The position numbers were made by a program, and so were the translations under genes. Below are positions 55,099 to 64,000 of a stretch of 64,000 bases of DNA, piece after piece. The first letter of the stretch is position 1, and each line of letters opens with the position of its first letter. The notes below the pieces were generated by a model. That model did no database searches, was not told the origin of the DNA, and worked only from the letters and a program-made list of their open reading frames with translations. This DNA is from Vibrio tapetis subsp. quintayensis (GTDB lineage Bacteria; Pseudomonadota; Gammaproteobacteria; Enterobacterales; Vibrionaceae). The stretch spans positions 62,001-126,000 of the forward strand of contig NZ_JAUFQV010000025.1 in the NCBI RefSeq assembly GCF_030409945.1. Direction: 5' to 3'.

Positions 55099-55758
55099 CT
55101 AGCCCTTCATTTTATAACCGACACCACGAAGGGTCTCGATTTCTATTCCGGCCAATTTTTGTCTTAGCTGTAAAACATGTGTATCAACGGTACGTGTTGT
55201 TGGGAAATGGTTGTAGCCCCATACATGATCGAGAAGTTCGTCACGAGTAAATACACGGCCGATATTGGTTGCCAAAAACAGCAACAAATCGAATTCTGTT
55301 CTAGTTAAGGTTACAGATTCTTCGTTAAATACAACATCACGTGTTTGCGTATCGATGAGCAAGTTGCCAATGCTTACGCGATGTTCTTCACTCTCGTCTG
55401 ATTCTGGCGCACGTAACTGTGCACGAATTCGGGCGAAGAGTTCCGCTTCTGCAAACGGTTTAGTTAGATAATCGTTCGCTCCGGCATCCAGGCCTGAAAC
55501 TTTGTCTTTAATAGAAACCAAAGCGGTCAGTAAGATCACAGGTACTTTTTTGATTTTTTTCCATTCAGGTAGATGAGTAACCGAATCACCATCAGGTAAC
55601 TGGCGATCCAATACGACGAGATCTACTTTCTCCCATAATGGTGCGACTTCTGCGATTGTTTCTGCATGTAAGCACTCATAGCCAGCTTGTTCCAAGCTCA
55701 CCAATAAGCCATCGGCCAAGTTTTTGTCGTCTTCAACTAGAAGCAGAGTCTGTTTCAC
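55099..55758 (-). CDS. vxrB: Response regulator VxrB (OmpR family)
   Basis: The 219-residue product has a receiver domain (LLVEDDKNLADG, phospho-acceptor Asp in VVLDRQLPDG, Lys in YLTKPF) and an OmpR-type winged helix (TRTEFDLLLFLATNIGRVFTRDEL). Its cognate kinase is VxrA, whose gene overlaps it by 26 bases. The Vxr (WigKR, VbrKR) system answers cell-wall damage and beta-lactams and controls cell-wall synthesis, type VI secretion and biofilm genes in vibrios. Confidence 0.92.
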   Translation of the reverse strand: MKQTLLLVEDDKNLADGLLVSLEQAGYECLHAETIAEVAPLWEKVDLVVLDRQLPDGDSVTHLPEWKKIKKVPVILLTALVSIKDKVSGLDAGANDYLTKPFAEAELFARIRAQLRAPESDESEEHRVSIGNLLIDTQTRDVVFNEESVTLTRTEFDLLLFLATNIGRVFTRDELLDHVWGYNHFPTTRTVDTHVLQLRQKLAGIEIETLRGVGYKMKG

Positions 55759-57199
55759 AAGGTATCTCCAAAATAAATGTCGTCGGTGGGCCTTCTAATG
55801 ACATTTTGCCCCCCATGCGCTCAACCATAGATTCAACTATCGTTAAGCCTAATCCTAAACCACTCTTACTTACGAATGGTTTTCTTACATGTTTCCAATC
55901 TTTTTTACTCAACGTTCCGTTGTCTATAATCTCGAAACGTACTTTGTTCTCTTTAACAATGACTTTCAGTTTGATCGGTGTCGCACCGTACTTTACTGCG
56001 TTATTCACTAAATTATCTAAACAGGTGCCTAACCAGTAAATATTGATTTTGATGGCACTATCATGTTCAATTTGGATTTCAACTGGCGTAGAAAGTTCCT
56101 CATATCGATACTCTAACCATTCATTTACTGATGGTAACCATTCTGTTGCCAGTTGATTGTTATCTGATTGTAAATAATCTTTACTCGCTTCCGCTAATTG
56201 CCTGAGTCTGCGAGAATCTTCGCATAATCGCCTGAATTCATCGTAAACAGACTCTGGTAGCCGTTCGAATTCTCTTCTGAAACCTTCAACGGTTAACGAA
56301 AGGCTTGCTATCGGTGTTCTTAGTTCGTGAGTCAATATTTGCAAAACCAACATTCGGCTCCGCATCTCTTCACGTTTATTGTTCCAACGAGACGTGGCCC
56401 AAGCCGTCAATATAACAACGTTGAATAGGACCAGGCCGATCATTATATTCATAAGAAGATCTGAATGATCTTCCACTTCCCAACATATGTTGCCACTCTT
56501 AACGTAACAAATGGACGCTTCTTTATCTAAGGTGGCTCTTAGGTTGGTTTTGTCTAAAAACTCACTCCATTTGGTTCTTTCGAACAACAGGTATTTGTCA
56601 CCCTGCCTTAACCATAAATCATTGTTATGGATAAACATGTCAGACCCAGCGATCAACGCACTCAAAGCGCTGTAGTCCATTTCTTGTAAGCGACCAAGTA
56701 AGCTATCAGGCTCCGCAGATGGGCGCTCTTTAATATGCATGTAATCTTTTAGATCATCATAAAGAACTGGATATTTTTCTGCGTACCTAGCCGCATAAGT
56801 ACCACCACCGGGGTGAATGAGCGCTGAACGAGCAAACCATTTTAGGGGAAGTTTGGTTCCCTTACACATAGCACGAGTGAACACTAAAGGCTCGGTGATT
56901 AGTGGGCTAAGTGGTAATTTCCCTTTGCAGGTTTGTGCCAAACTATAAAGGCGCTGTACGTCTCTTAGTGGGTAGTCCGCTGTTTGCGGAAGCATACTTT
57001 CAGGTGCTAGTAGCTTATTGGGGAAATCTGACTGGATAATTCTTGTATCATAAGACGCAATAGCTGGAGAGTTATCAAATAATGACCGAAACGCATCAAT
57101 ACGCTCTGGCAAGCTTTCAGCTTGGGCAACATTTGCGATTGACGTTAACGTCGCCAACAAGATCACTTTATATAACAAACTATTGCCGTTCTCTTTCAC
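55733..57199 (-). CDS. vxrA: Histidine kinase VxrA (DUF3404 sensor)
   Basis: A 488-residue kinase with signal/TM1, a DUF3404 periplasmic sensor (about 28-250), TM2 about 250-270, HisKA (LTHELRTPIASLSL, phospho-His) and an ATPase domain (NLVNNAVKYG, GLGLGLTI). Four cysteines lie in the periplasmic domain (residues 91, 112 and a pair about 230-238). Starts at GTG. In V. parahaemolyticus the homologue VbrK is reported to detect beta-lactams and induce a beta-lactamase. No beta-lactamase gene is in the window. First gene of vxrA-vxrB-vxrC. Confidence 0.92.
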   Translation of the reverse strand: MKENGNSLLYKVILLATLTSIANVAQAESLPERIDAFRSLFDNSPAIASYDTRIIQSDFPNKLLAPESMLPQTADYPLRDVQRLYSLAQTCKGKLPLSPLITEPLVFTRAMCKGTKLPLKWFARSALIHPGGGTYAARYAEKYPVLYDDLKDYMHIKERPSAEPDSLLGRLQEMDYSALSALIAGSDMFIHNNDLWLRQGDKYLLFERTKWSEFLDKTNLRATLDKEASICYVKSGNICWEVEDHSDLLMNIMIGLVLFNVVILTAWATSRWNNKREEMRSRMLVLQILTHELRTPIASLSLTVEGFRREFERLPESVYDEFRRLCEDSRRLRQLAEASKDYLQSDNNQLATEWLPSVNEWLEYRYEELSTPVEIQIEHDSAIKINIYWLGTCLDNLVNNAVKYGATPIKLKVIVKENKVRFEIIDNGTLSKKDWKHVRKPFVSKSGLGLGLTIVESMVERMGGKMSLEGPPTTFILEIPCETDSASS

Positions 57200-57289
57200 A
57201 TAATCCTAATAGGCTAAATATAACATCAAACTCTTGTCGGTGCACCGACGCTTAAGTTAGCTTATCGTCATGGGCGTAAATATAAGGTA

Positions 57290-57316
57290 AAAAAAAGGAG
57301 GCCAATTGGCCTCCTT
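57290..57316 (-). terminator. Rho-independent terminator of pntAB
   Basis: A 22-base perfect palindrome (57295-57316; core GGAGGCCAATTGGCCTCC) precedes a U run on the minus strand, 20 bases after the pntB stop. Confidence 0.93.
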
Positions 57317-57335
57317 CATTATTACTCGTCACCAT

Positions 57336-58715
57336 TTAAAGGTGAGAAGAAATGTTTACACAACTTTCCTTAGCATCACCAAACAACATTTGTGTGTTGT
57401 CTTTAAAGAACAGTGGATTCTGAACGCCTGCATAACCCGGGTTCATTGAACGCTTAAATACGATAACGTTTTCTGCATTCCAAACTTCAAGCACCGGCAT
57501 TCCAGCGATAGGACTTGTTGGATCTTCAAGTGCCGCTGGGTTCACTGTATCATTCGCACCGATAACAAGCACGGTATCAGTCTCGGAGAAATCATCGTTA
57601 ATTTCATCCATTTCTAACACGATATCATATGGTACTTTAGCTTCCGCCAATAATACGTTCATGTGACCAGGTAAGCGACCCGCTACAGGGTGAATACCAA
57701 AGCGAACTTCAACACCTTGAGCACGCAATTTCTCAGTGATTTCATGTACTGGGTACTGAGCCTGCGCAACTGCCATACCATACCCTGGGGTGATGATCAC
57801 TCGCTTAGAGTTTTTGAGCATATCCGCTACGTCTTCAGCATTGATTTCACGGTGCTCACCATAGTCTTGCTCACCATCGCTTGCAGCAACTTCTTGACCA
57901 AAGCCGCCAGCAATAACGCTGATGAAAGAGCGGTTCATTGCTTTACACATGATGTAAGACAATATCGCACCAGACGAACCTACTAAGGCACCGGTCACAA
58001 TCAGCAAATCATTTGCTAGCATGAAACCTGCTGCAGCTGCAGCCCAGCCAGAGTATGAGTTCAACATTGAAACTACTACCGGCATATCCGCGCCACCGAT
58101 TGAAGCAACCAAGTGGTAACCGAATACAAAAGCAATGAGAGTCATGACGATAAGGGCAAACATGCTGCCATCAGCATTCACGTATTGAACCAACAAGAAC
58201 GCAGAAATAACCAAAGCAGCAAGGTTCAATTTGTGTTTATGAGGCAGATTCAACGCAGATGAACTGATCACACCGCGAAGTTTACCAAAGGCAACAATCG
58301 AACCTGTGAAAGTCACAGCACCAATGAAGATGCCAAGAAAAACTTCCACTAAGTGGATCACATGCTCAGCATGCGTGGCCGCTTCTGGTGCGTCAATGTA
58401 ACTGTTGTACCCGACCAAAACAGCAGCCATACCCACAAAACTGTGGAGAATAGCAACGAGCTCTGGCATTTCGGTCATTTCAACTTTCTTTGCGTAGTGG
58501 ATACCAATACCACCACCGATCACCATAGCAATGATGATCCAAACCACACCAGACGAATCAGGCCCGAAGATGGTTGCGATCAAAGCGATCGCCATACCTG
58601 CGATGCCGTAGTAGTTACCAGCTCGTGCAGATTCTTGTTTAGACAGTCCCGCCAGACTCATAATAAAGAGAACGGCAGAGACAATGTATGCGGCTTGTAC
58701 TAATCCTGCAGACAT
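57336..58715 (-). CDS. pntB: NAD(P) transhydrogenase subunit beta
   Basis: The 459-residue product has nine or so membrane helices, then the NADP-binding dIII domain with [20 protein letters not shown] and [14 protein letters not shown]. It completes the proton-pumping transhydrogenase with PntA: NADH plus NADP to NAD plus NADPH driven by the proton gradient. It follows pntA by 10 bases. Confidence 0.95.
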   Translation of the reverse strand: MSAGLVQAAYIVSAVLFIMSLAGLSKQESARAGNYYGIAGMAIALIATIFGPDSSGVVWIIIAMVIGGGIGIHYAKKVEMTEMPELVAILHSFVGMAAVLVGYNSYIDAPEAATHAEHVIHLVEVFLGIFIGAVTFTGSIVAFGKLRGVISSSALNLPHKHKLNLAALVISAFLLVQYVNADGSMFALIVMTLIAFVFGYHLVASIGGADMPVVVSMLNSYSGWAAAAAGFMLANDLLIVTGALVGSSGAILSYIMCKAMNRSFISVIAGGFGQEVAASDGEQDYGEHREINAEDVADMLKNSKRVIITPGYGMAVAQAQYPVHEITEKLRAQGVEVRFGIHPVAGRLPGHMNVLLAEAKVPYDIVLEMDEINDDFSETDTVLVIGANDTVNPAALEDPTSPIAGMPVLEVWNAENVIVFKRSMNPGYAGVQNPLFFKDNTQMLFGDAKESCVNISSHL

Positions 58716-58725
58716 TTGTTACTCC

Positions 58726-60276
58726 TTAGTCTTTACGGAACATTTCAAGCATACGTTTCGTGACCGTAAAGCCACCGAAAATATTGATGCTTGCGATTAA
58801 CACGGCAATGAATGATAAGAACGTGACAACGCCACTTCCTTGACCAATCTGAAGCAACGCACCTACAACGATGATGCCAGAAATGGCATTAGTTACCGAC
58901 ATAAGTGGTGTATGCAGTGAATGCGAAACATTCCAAACAACGTAGTAACCTACAACACACGCCAGTACAAATACCGTAAAGTGTGCTAGGAATGCTGCAG
59001 GAGCAACGGATGCAACCCAACCAAACGCAGCAATACCAGCCGCAATGCCAATAGCTTTTTTAACGGGTGATGTCGGCTCTTCAACTTTCACCTCAACTTT
59101 TATAGGTTGTGGCTTAACTTCTGGCTGAGCTGAAACTTGGATTGGAGGAGCAGGCCAAGTCACTTCACCTTCTTTAACAACCGTTACACCGCGTAATACT
59201 ACGTCTTCAAAATCGATGTTGATGTTGCCGTCTTTCTCTTTACTAAGAAGCTTAACAAGGTTGACCAAGTTCGTTCCGTAAAGTTGAGAAGATTGAGTCG
59301 GTAGGCGACCAACCATGTCGGTGTAACCGATGATCTTGACACCATTTGGCGTAGTAATAACTTTGTTTGCTTCGGTGTAAGCACAGTTACCACCATTTGC
59401 TGCCGCGAGGTCAACGATAACGCTACCCGCTTTCATCGAATCAACCATTTCTTTGGTGATAAGCTTCGGAGCAGGTCGACCTGGAATCAGCGCCGTTGTA
59501 ACAATGATATCAACATCTTTTGCTTGCTCTGCGTATAGCTCAGCTGCTTTTTTGTTGAAATCATCGGACATTTCTTTTGCGTAACCATCACCAGCGCCAG
59601 TATCTTCTTGGAAATCGACTTCCAAGAACTCTGCGCCCATTGATTGCACTTGCTCTTTTACTTCGGGACGTACGTCAAAAGCTCTAACGATTGCACCTAA
59701 GCTACCAGCCGCACCGATAGCCGCTAGGCCCGCAACACCGGCACCTGCAACCAGCACTTTCGCTGGTGGTACCTTACCTGCAGCGGTAATTTGACCGGTA
59801 AAGAAACGACCAAATTCATGGGCAGCTTCGACGACAGCACGGTAACCAGCAATATTAGCCATAGAACTCAACGCGTCGAGCGCTTGAGCACGAGAAATAC
59901 GAGGAACCGCATCCATAGCCATTACGTTAATGTTTTTGCTAGAAAGCTTTTCCATTAACTCAGGGTTTTGCGCAGGCCAGATGAAACTGACTAGGCTTGC
60001 CCCCTCTTTAATCAAATCGATCTCATTAACGGTATCAGCTTCACCAGTAAGCGGAGCGTTTACCTTAAAGATTAAGTCTGATTTCCATACATCTTCTGTC
60101 GATACGATAGTCGCACCGGCAGCTTGAAATGCAGCATCGTCAAAACTAGCGAGAACGCCAGCTTGTGTTTCAATTGAGACGTCAAATCCCAATTTTAATA
60201 ACTGTTCAACCGTTTTCGGCGTCGCAGCCACTCGAGTTTCACCTACGAGTATTTCTCTAGGCACACCAATTTGCAT
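58726..60276 (-). CDS. pntA: NAD(P) transhydrogenase subunit alpha
   Basis: The 516-residue product starts [20 protein letters not shown] and has the NAD-binding dI domain ([22 protein letters not shown]), a Lys/Glu/Pro-rich linker (about residues 375-400) and four C-terminal membrane helices. It pairs with PntB. The operon sits next to vxrA as in V. cholerae. Confidence 0.95.
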   Translation of the reverse strand: MQIGVPREILVGETRVAATPKTVEQLLKLGFDVSIETQAGVLASFDDAAFQAAGATIVSTEDVWKSDLIFKVNAPLTGEADTVNEIDLIKEGASLVSFIWPAQNPELMEKLSSKNINVMAMDAVPRISRAQALDALSSMANIAGYRAVVEAAHEFGRFFTGQITAAGKVPPAKVLVAGAGVAGLAAIGAAGSLGAIVRAFDVRPEVKEQVQSMGAEFLEVDFQEDTGAGDGYAKEMSDDFNKKAAELYAEQAKDVDIIVTTALIPGRPAPKLITKEMVDSMKAGSVIVDLAAANGGNCAYTEANKVITTPNGVKIIGYTDMVGRLPTQSSQLYGTNLVNLVKLLSKEKDGNINIDFEDVVLRGVTVVKEGEVTWPAPPIQVSAQPEVKPQPIKVEVKVEEPTSPVKKAIGIAAGIAAFGWVASVAPAAFLAHFTVFVLACVVGYYVVWNVSHSLHTPLMSVTNAISGIIVVGALLQIGQGSGVVTFLSFIAVLIASINIFGGFTVTKRMLEMFRKD

Positions 60277-60632
60277 AGTTATTCCCTACTATTGGCACAA
60301 ATGAATAATCTGTTTTTATCTAAGGTTGGAGGTAACTTCAAGCTTTTTGTAAGAAATATACAAACTTTCATTACATATAACCAAATTAACGATGGATTCT
60401 CGCTTCAAAAGCGTTAAATGACAACATTTATGGTACTAAGCAGAGGTCAAACCAGACGAATTTCCCGGGAAATTCTATTCGAAAAATTAACAACTTAACA
60501 AACAGCTCATTAAACCAACAACGATAGATGTAAAAATTTAATGGAAATAAAAAGAGCCATTAGCATATCGCTAAATGGCCCTAATTAAAGTGATGTTAAT
60601 CAACTCGAAGTAACGAGCTTTCTAATCGACAC
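60277..60632. other. 356-base gap upstream of pntA with an 18-bp perfect palindrome
   Basis: It holds the pntA promoter region and the terminator of the ComFB/HlyU-family pair. GAATTTCCCGGGAAATTC at 60458-60475 is a perfect 18-base palindrome 182 bases upstream of pntA. No gene was found. Confidence 0.6.
60551..60581 (-). terminator. Rho-independent terminator
   Basis: GAGCCATTAGC (60554-60564) pairs with GCTAAATGGCCC (60570-60581) with a one-base bulge and a wobble; on the minus strand a U run follows. It ends the ComFB/HlyU-family operon. Confidence 0.78.
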
Positions 60633-60908
60633 CTAAAAAATATTGTCGCCCATCTGATCAATGAATAATTGCGATTTTTTCAGCATAAATTCATTCGCAT
60701 CAGATTCAGAACTCAATACATCAGAGCGAATAAAGGTATGCGTTTTTAGTTCGCCATCAACTTCTTTAGTAATACGGCCTGCAATGCGATATTGGCCACT
60801 TTCAGAACGAGACTCCTGATAGATCAAATAACCCTTATACTCAACAGGCGCTACTTCTGTAGCTACACTCTCTTTGTTTCCACCGAAGAAATAGGAAAAT
60901 AACCCCAC
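60633..60908 (-). CDS. HlyU-family (PF10115-type) small protein
   Basis: A 91-residue protein starting at GTG 60908 (AAGG 7 bases upstream; TTG at 60914 possible). It has a short hydrophobic N-terminus and the pattern VEYKGYLIYQE, GQYRIAGRITKEVDGELKTH, FIRSDVL and FIDQMGDNIF, which I recognise as the PF10115 family labelled HlyU. It is unrelated to the ArsR-type HlyU regulator and has no helix-turn-helix, so the name should not be read as function. It follows the ComFB-domain gene by 9 bases. Confidence 0.78.
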   Translation of the reverse strand: MGLFSYFFGGNKESVATEVAPVEYKGYLIYQESRSESGQYRIAGRITKEVDGELKTHTFIRSDVLSSESDANEFMLKKSQLFIDQMGDNIF

Positions 60909-60917
60909 AAACAATCC

Positions 60918-61286
60918 TTACTTGATTCGTTTTTTGTCTAGCAGTGGCATTTCATACCACTCCAATTCGTCATCATCATGGCGCGAAGGCTTACTAAACA
61001 CAACAGGTAGATCGTCATCACGAGTGCGTCGGTCATTCTTAATCATCGACTCGGCCGCAATGAGGGCAACTTCAACTTGATCACTTAGGATAACCAGCTT
61101 TTCTTCGGGTAACGCAGACAAAAAGTCGATATCATGACGAATATAAACCGGCCTAAGCTGATTCAGCGCGATACAGGCCAAATCGGCAAGTTGCTCGGAG
61201 TCAAAACGCTCAGTGTACTCGAGCAGCGCCAGTTTGGTTCCAACAAGCGTTTCCATATAATTGTGTACATCTACGCTAATTTGCAT
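60918..61286 (-). CDS. ComFB-domain protein
   Basis: The 122-residue protein opens with ISVDVHNYMETLVGTKLAL and has LACIALNQLRPVYIRHDIDFL, the late-competence ComFB domain. The C-terminal third is charged and probably disordered. ComFB-domain proteins in cyanobacteria have been reported to bind cyclic dinucleotides. Here the gene lies beside two diguanylate cyclase genes. Strong ribosome-binding site (GAGGAAGTG). First gene of a two-gene operon. Confidence 0.82.
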   Translation of the reverse strand: MQISVDVHNYMETLVGTKLALLEYTERFDSEQLADLACIALNQLRPVYIRHDIDFLSALPEEKLVILSDQVEVALIAAESMIKNDRRTRDDDLPVVFSKPSRHDDDELEWYEMPLLDKKRIK

Positions 61287-61527
61287 GTTTCACTTCCTCA
61301 TGTCACTTGTTACGGAACAATCTTACCTAATGCTAGGCGGTAAATACGGCGGAAAAAAGTTCATATGTCCCGACTTGTGGTTTAAATCATCATATTGGCA
61401 ATAATTCGAATATTTTTTCAATTAAGTTTAGCAAAACACTTGGAAATTCCCACAATAGAAGTATCCTAACAAGCTCAACTTTCTATGATTTTATCCATAG
61501 TTAGCCATTTCTCTTGCTGTGAATTCG

Positions 61528-62763
61528 ATGCTAAGTACGTTAAATAATACGAATCTTTTTAAATTTTTAATGCCTATCTTTCTGGCAAGCATCAGTATAT
61601 TTGCAATAGATGCCCTAACTACGCTCGTCGTCGAAAACCTTGGTATGGTGAGTCACCTGCCTTATATCTTGTTCTCAATCACGCTCATCTTGTGTCATAG
61701 CTTTAGCCAAGGACGCATGGGAATGATTGCCATCGCAATGATGCTCGCCTATTTCTTCATCCAGGAGCGTCTGCAAGTCCCCCTTAGTGTCGGCACCACT
61801 AAATTAGAGTTCTCTATACTCGCTTTCCTACTGCCCGTTGCCTGCATGGTCGTTTACGCATTCCCAAATCGCCGCTTTTTTTCGATTTCAGGATTAGGGT
61901 ATTCGCTCCTCATGTTATTTTTCTTGGGCTGGGCATATTTAACCGTCGACCACTTTGCAGAAAATGGCATGGACACACTCTGGGATGGCATTTTGTTCTC
62001 TATTCCTGAATTGAGCCGTTTGCCATTTCTTGCCATTCTTTACAGCATTGTTTGCGTCGGGATCGCTGCTATCATGGTGTTAAAGCGAAACGACGCTGTC
62101 GATAACGCCATCTATAGTTGTTTGCTATTTTCCGCGATCACATTTGGCGGCTTTCAAATTAGCTATATTTCGGCCATTCTGTTTTCACTGGCCGGTGTGA
62201 TGCTTATATACAACGTGATTTCAACCAGCCATAAACTGGCTTTTATCGACCAGTTAACCGAAATTCCAAGCCGACGCGCTTTAGAAAATGAAATGGCTCA
62301 CCTTGGGAGAAAATACACCATCGCGATGCTGGATGTAGATCACTTTAAAAAGTTCAACGATACCCACGGGCATGATACTGGTGATCACGTCCTAAGATTA
62401 GTCGCAAAGAAACTACGAAAAACAGGTGGGGGTGCCAAAGTTTATCGCTACGGTGGCGAAGAATTTACGGTGTTGTTTAAAGGTAAATCGGCAGCTCAAA
62501 CTATCGAACACTTAGAAGATCTTAGAGAAAGCATCGCACAGTACGACATGATCATTCGTGACAAGGAGCAAAGACCTAAAGATGACAAACAAGGCACACA
62601 AAAACGAGGAAAAAGAAATACTGAAAAAACCGTCAACATTACCATTAGTATTGGTGTAGCCGACAGCTATGAGTTAAGAAACCCAACAAAAGTCATCAAG
62701 TCTGCCGATGACGCCCTGTATAAAGCAAAGAAAAAAGGCCGAAACTGCGTTATAAGCGCTTGA
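61528..62763 (+). CDS. Membrane-bound diguanylate cyclase (GGDEF)
   Basis: The product (411 residues from ATG 61528; GTG 61519 also possible) has about eight N-terminal hydrophobic segments and a C-terminal GGDEF domain with active site GGEEF, IDQLTEIPSRRALE at its start and MLDVDHFKKFNDTHGHDTGDH. It should make c-di-GMP. The inhibitory RxxD site is absent (GGGA at that place), so product inhibition is not expected. A basic insert (PKDDKQGTQKRGKR) interrupts the C-terminal part. Confidence 0.92.
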   Translation: MLSTLNNTNLFKFLMPIFLASISIFAIDALTTLVVENLGMVSHLPYILFSITLILCHSFSQGRMGMIAIAMMLAYFFIQERLQVPLSVGTTKLEFSILAFLLPVACMVVYAFPNRRFFSISGLGYSLLMLFFLGWAYLTVDHFAENGMDTLWDGILFSIPELSRLPFLAILYSIVCVGIAAIMVLKRNDAVDNAIYSCLLFSAITFGGFQISYISAILFSLAGVMLIYNVISTSHKLAFIDQLTEIPSRRALENEMAHLGRKYTIAMLDVDHFKKFNDTHGHDTGDHVLRLVAKKLRKTGGGAKVYRYGGEEFTVLFKGKSAAQTIEHLEDLRESIAQYDMIIRDKEQRPKDDKQGTQKRGKRNTEKTVNITISIGVADSYELRNPTKVIKSADDALYKAKKKGRNCVISA

Positions 62764-62831
62764 TTATAAAAAACAACGCCAAGACAACGTTAACCGACAC
62801 CTATACTATCGAGGTCACCCCTCACCCCCTA

Positions 62832-63791
62832 TTACTTGCTTTTATTTGACACGAATTGGTTTCTGCCATTTTGTTTTGAGCCATAAAGTAAAACATCGGC
62901 TTGCTGGAAAATGTCCTGCAATGACTCTTGGCCTGTCGGGATAAAGCTATACACACCTTGTGACACCGTCACAAACCCTGATACGGTCGATTTTTTATGC
63001 TGAATCGCTAAGTCAAGAATTGAGCGACGAATGCGCTCCGCTTGTTTTTCTGCATAATCAACATCTGCATTGCTCAAGATAACGACGAATTCTTCCCCGC
63101 CATAACGGCCTACTACTTCACCCGCTCTCACAAAACTGCTATCAAGCCGAGAAGCTATCTTTTGTAAACACTGATCACCCTCAATGTGGCCGTAATTATC
63201 ATTAAACAATTTGAAGAAATCGACATCTAATAGGATAACCGTCAAAGGCAAACTGTGCCGTCCATGCCACGTCACCATGGTCTTTAGCTCACTGTCTATA
63301 AATCTTCGATTGTAGATCCGAGTCAACCCATCTTCGTTCACTTGCTGCTGCAAATTTGAATTAACGCTTTCAAGTTTGGCTGTTACAGCCTTTAGCTCTC
63401 TTCGCATATCTGCGATCCGCTGCATCGCCTTGAGCTTGGCGCTGAGAACCATCTTGTTAACAGGCTTAACCAAATAGTCATCTCCCCCCATTTCGATGGC
63501 GTTTGCAATCATCTCCGGTTCTTCATGGCTACTCAGAAAAATGATAGGAACCCAATCTTTAAAGCGCGTCCGAATTTCCTGTGCTACGTCAAAACCATCC
63601 ATGACAGGCATTGAAATGTCGAGCAAAACCAACTCAGGGTCAAAAGACGTATAGATTTTGAGCGCTTTCTCACCACTTTCAACGGCTTCTACCTTATGAC
63701 CTAATTGCTTGAGGCGTATTCCCAGTTGCATTCTTTCTAATTGCAAGTCATCGACCAGCAAAATCCGAATCGAAGTATTTGATATTTCCAT
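62832..63791 (-). CDS. Response-regulator diguanylate cyclase (REC-GGDEF)
   Basis: The 319-residue product has a receiver domain (ILLVDDLQLER, phospho-acceptor Asp in LVLLDISMPVMDG, Lys in YLVKPV), a coiled-coil linker (about 125-160) and a GGDEF domain (GLTRIYNRRF, LLDVDFFKLFNDNYGH, active site GGEEF). The inhibitory site is RAGE instead of RxxD, so it is weakened. It should make c-di-GMP on phosphorylation by an unknown kinase. Convergent with the membrane-bound cyclase gene, 68 bases apart. Confidence 0.93.
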   Translation of the reverse strand: MEISNTSIRILLVDDLQLERMQLGIRLKQLGHKVEAVESGEKALKIYTSFDPELVLLDISMPVMDGFDVAQEIRTRFKDWVPIIFLSSHEEPEMIANAIEMGGDDYLVKPVNKMVLSAKLKAMQRIADMRRELKAVTAKLESVNSNLQQQVNEDGLTRIYNRRFIDSELKTMVTWHGRHSLPLTVILLDVDFFKLFNDNYGHIEGDQCLQKIASRLDSSFVRAGEVVGRYGGEEFVVILSNADVDYAEKQAERIRRSILDLAIQHKKSTVSGFVTVSQGVYSFIPTGQESLQDIFQQADVLLYGSKQNGRNQFVSNKSK

Positions 63792-63932
63792 ATATTGTCT
63801 TTTGATATCCTCTAGACCTTAACAGCAATATAGCATGCTATTTAGCGTTTAACCCACTAGAAACGAATGAATTGGTTGACTTTTATTGCCAGTTTCATAG
63901 CATGTGTTTTTTGAAAGAAGTAGGACAACACC

Positions 63933-64000
63933 ATGTCAGAAGAAATCCAAGAAGTGGAACAAAAAGTAGACTTAGATACAGTCTCACCTGAACTTAAGAA
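63933..64000 (+). CDS. Start of a gene cut by the window edge
   Basis: An open frame from ATG 63933, with AGGA 8 bases upstream, runs to the window end: MSEEIQEVEQKVDLDTVSPE and on. The acidic N-terminus gives no family. Confidence 0.6.
   Translation, partial: MSEEIQEVEQKVDLDTVSPELK

Noticed and set aside
60633..60908. Haemolysin regulator HlyU function for the PF10115-type protein
   Set aside because: It has no DNA-binding helix-turn-helix and is unrelated to the ArsR-type HlyU; the shared name is historical.
1..64000. CRISPR arrays, rRNA or tRNA genes, complete insertion sequences
   Set aside because: None was seen on reading both strands; no regular direct repeats with spacers, and no transposase-like protein.

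Overview
The window is a gamma-proteobacterial chromosome segment, almost certainly from a marine Vibrio and probably from its second (smaller) chromosome. The evidence is gene content recognised from the translated sequences: a Vibrio lecithin-dependent haemolysin (tlh), a volA-fadL pair, a vxrA-vxrB-vxrC two-component operon next to pntAB, and the block yciH / DUF3319 / ddl, which I recall lying in the same order around VCA0563-VCA0572 in V. cholerae. No rRNA, tRNA, CRISPR array or complete insertion sequence was seen. All identifications come from reading the sequence and from memory of families; no database search was run.

Layout. 1-2.8 kb: a Fic AMP-transferase with a C-terminal helix-turn-helix, a MipA/OmpV outer-membrane protein and a PhnA-type protein. 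3-8.3 kb: lipid scavenging (FadL porin, then the surface lysophospholipase VolA) and an M48 lipoprotein protease. 8.4-15.6 kb: single housekeeping and accessory genes (menI-like thioesterase, sgrR, cutA, J-domain protein, NYN protein, MFS pump). 15.8-17.7 kb: tlh haemolysin and thioredoxin 2. 17.8-25.9 kb: a phosphoglycerate/PEP system, with pgtC-pgtB-pgtA (sensing) divergent from pgtP (transport), followed by a second pyruvate kinase. 26.2-31.6 kb: a second KAS III, an MFS protein, a DUF1289 protein, a DsbA-like protein and a chemoreceptor. 31.7-39.5 kb: a reactive-sulfur locus around a YgaV/BigR-type ArsR regulator, with a CoA-disulfide reductase-rhodanese on one side and two YeeE/YedE proteins plus an RND efflux pump on the other. 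39.6-42 kb: 5-oxoprolinase pxpABC. 42.4-46.3 kb: a 24-residue membrane peptide gene, a LysR regulator and the PatZ-type lysine acetyltransferase. 46.5-50 kb: SPOR lipoprotein, ddl, a solitary tyrosine recombinase, DUF3319 and yciH. 50.2-53 kb: an oxygenase gene and a gene-poor, AT-rich stretch that looks like inserted or decayed accessory DNA, with a candidate small RNA and the small gene yoaH. 53-60.3 kb: TraF-like outer-membrane protein, vxrC-vxrB-vxrA and pntB-pntA. 60.6-63.8 kb: a ComFB-domain/HlyU-family pair and two diguanylate cyclases.

How genes work together. The pgt-pyk block reads as uptake of external phosphoenolpyruvate/phosphoglycerates with direct conversion to pyruvate. The sulfur locus has three exact copies of a 9-bp element in the divergent promoter region, two of them over a strong promoter of the regulator, which suggests autoregulated sulfane-sulfur sensing; its linkage to an RND pump is the most unusual association in the window. 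FadL and VolA form a known lysophospholipid-use pair. The ComFB-domain protein beside two diguanylate cyclases suggests a small cyclic-dinucleotide signalling cluster. Candidate unrecorded elements are the 24-residue peptide gene (42434-42508), a candidate sRNA (52181-52273), a ribosome-binding-site hairpin before yoaH, and an 18-bp perfect palindrome upstream of pntA.
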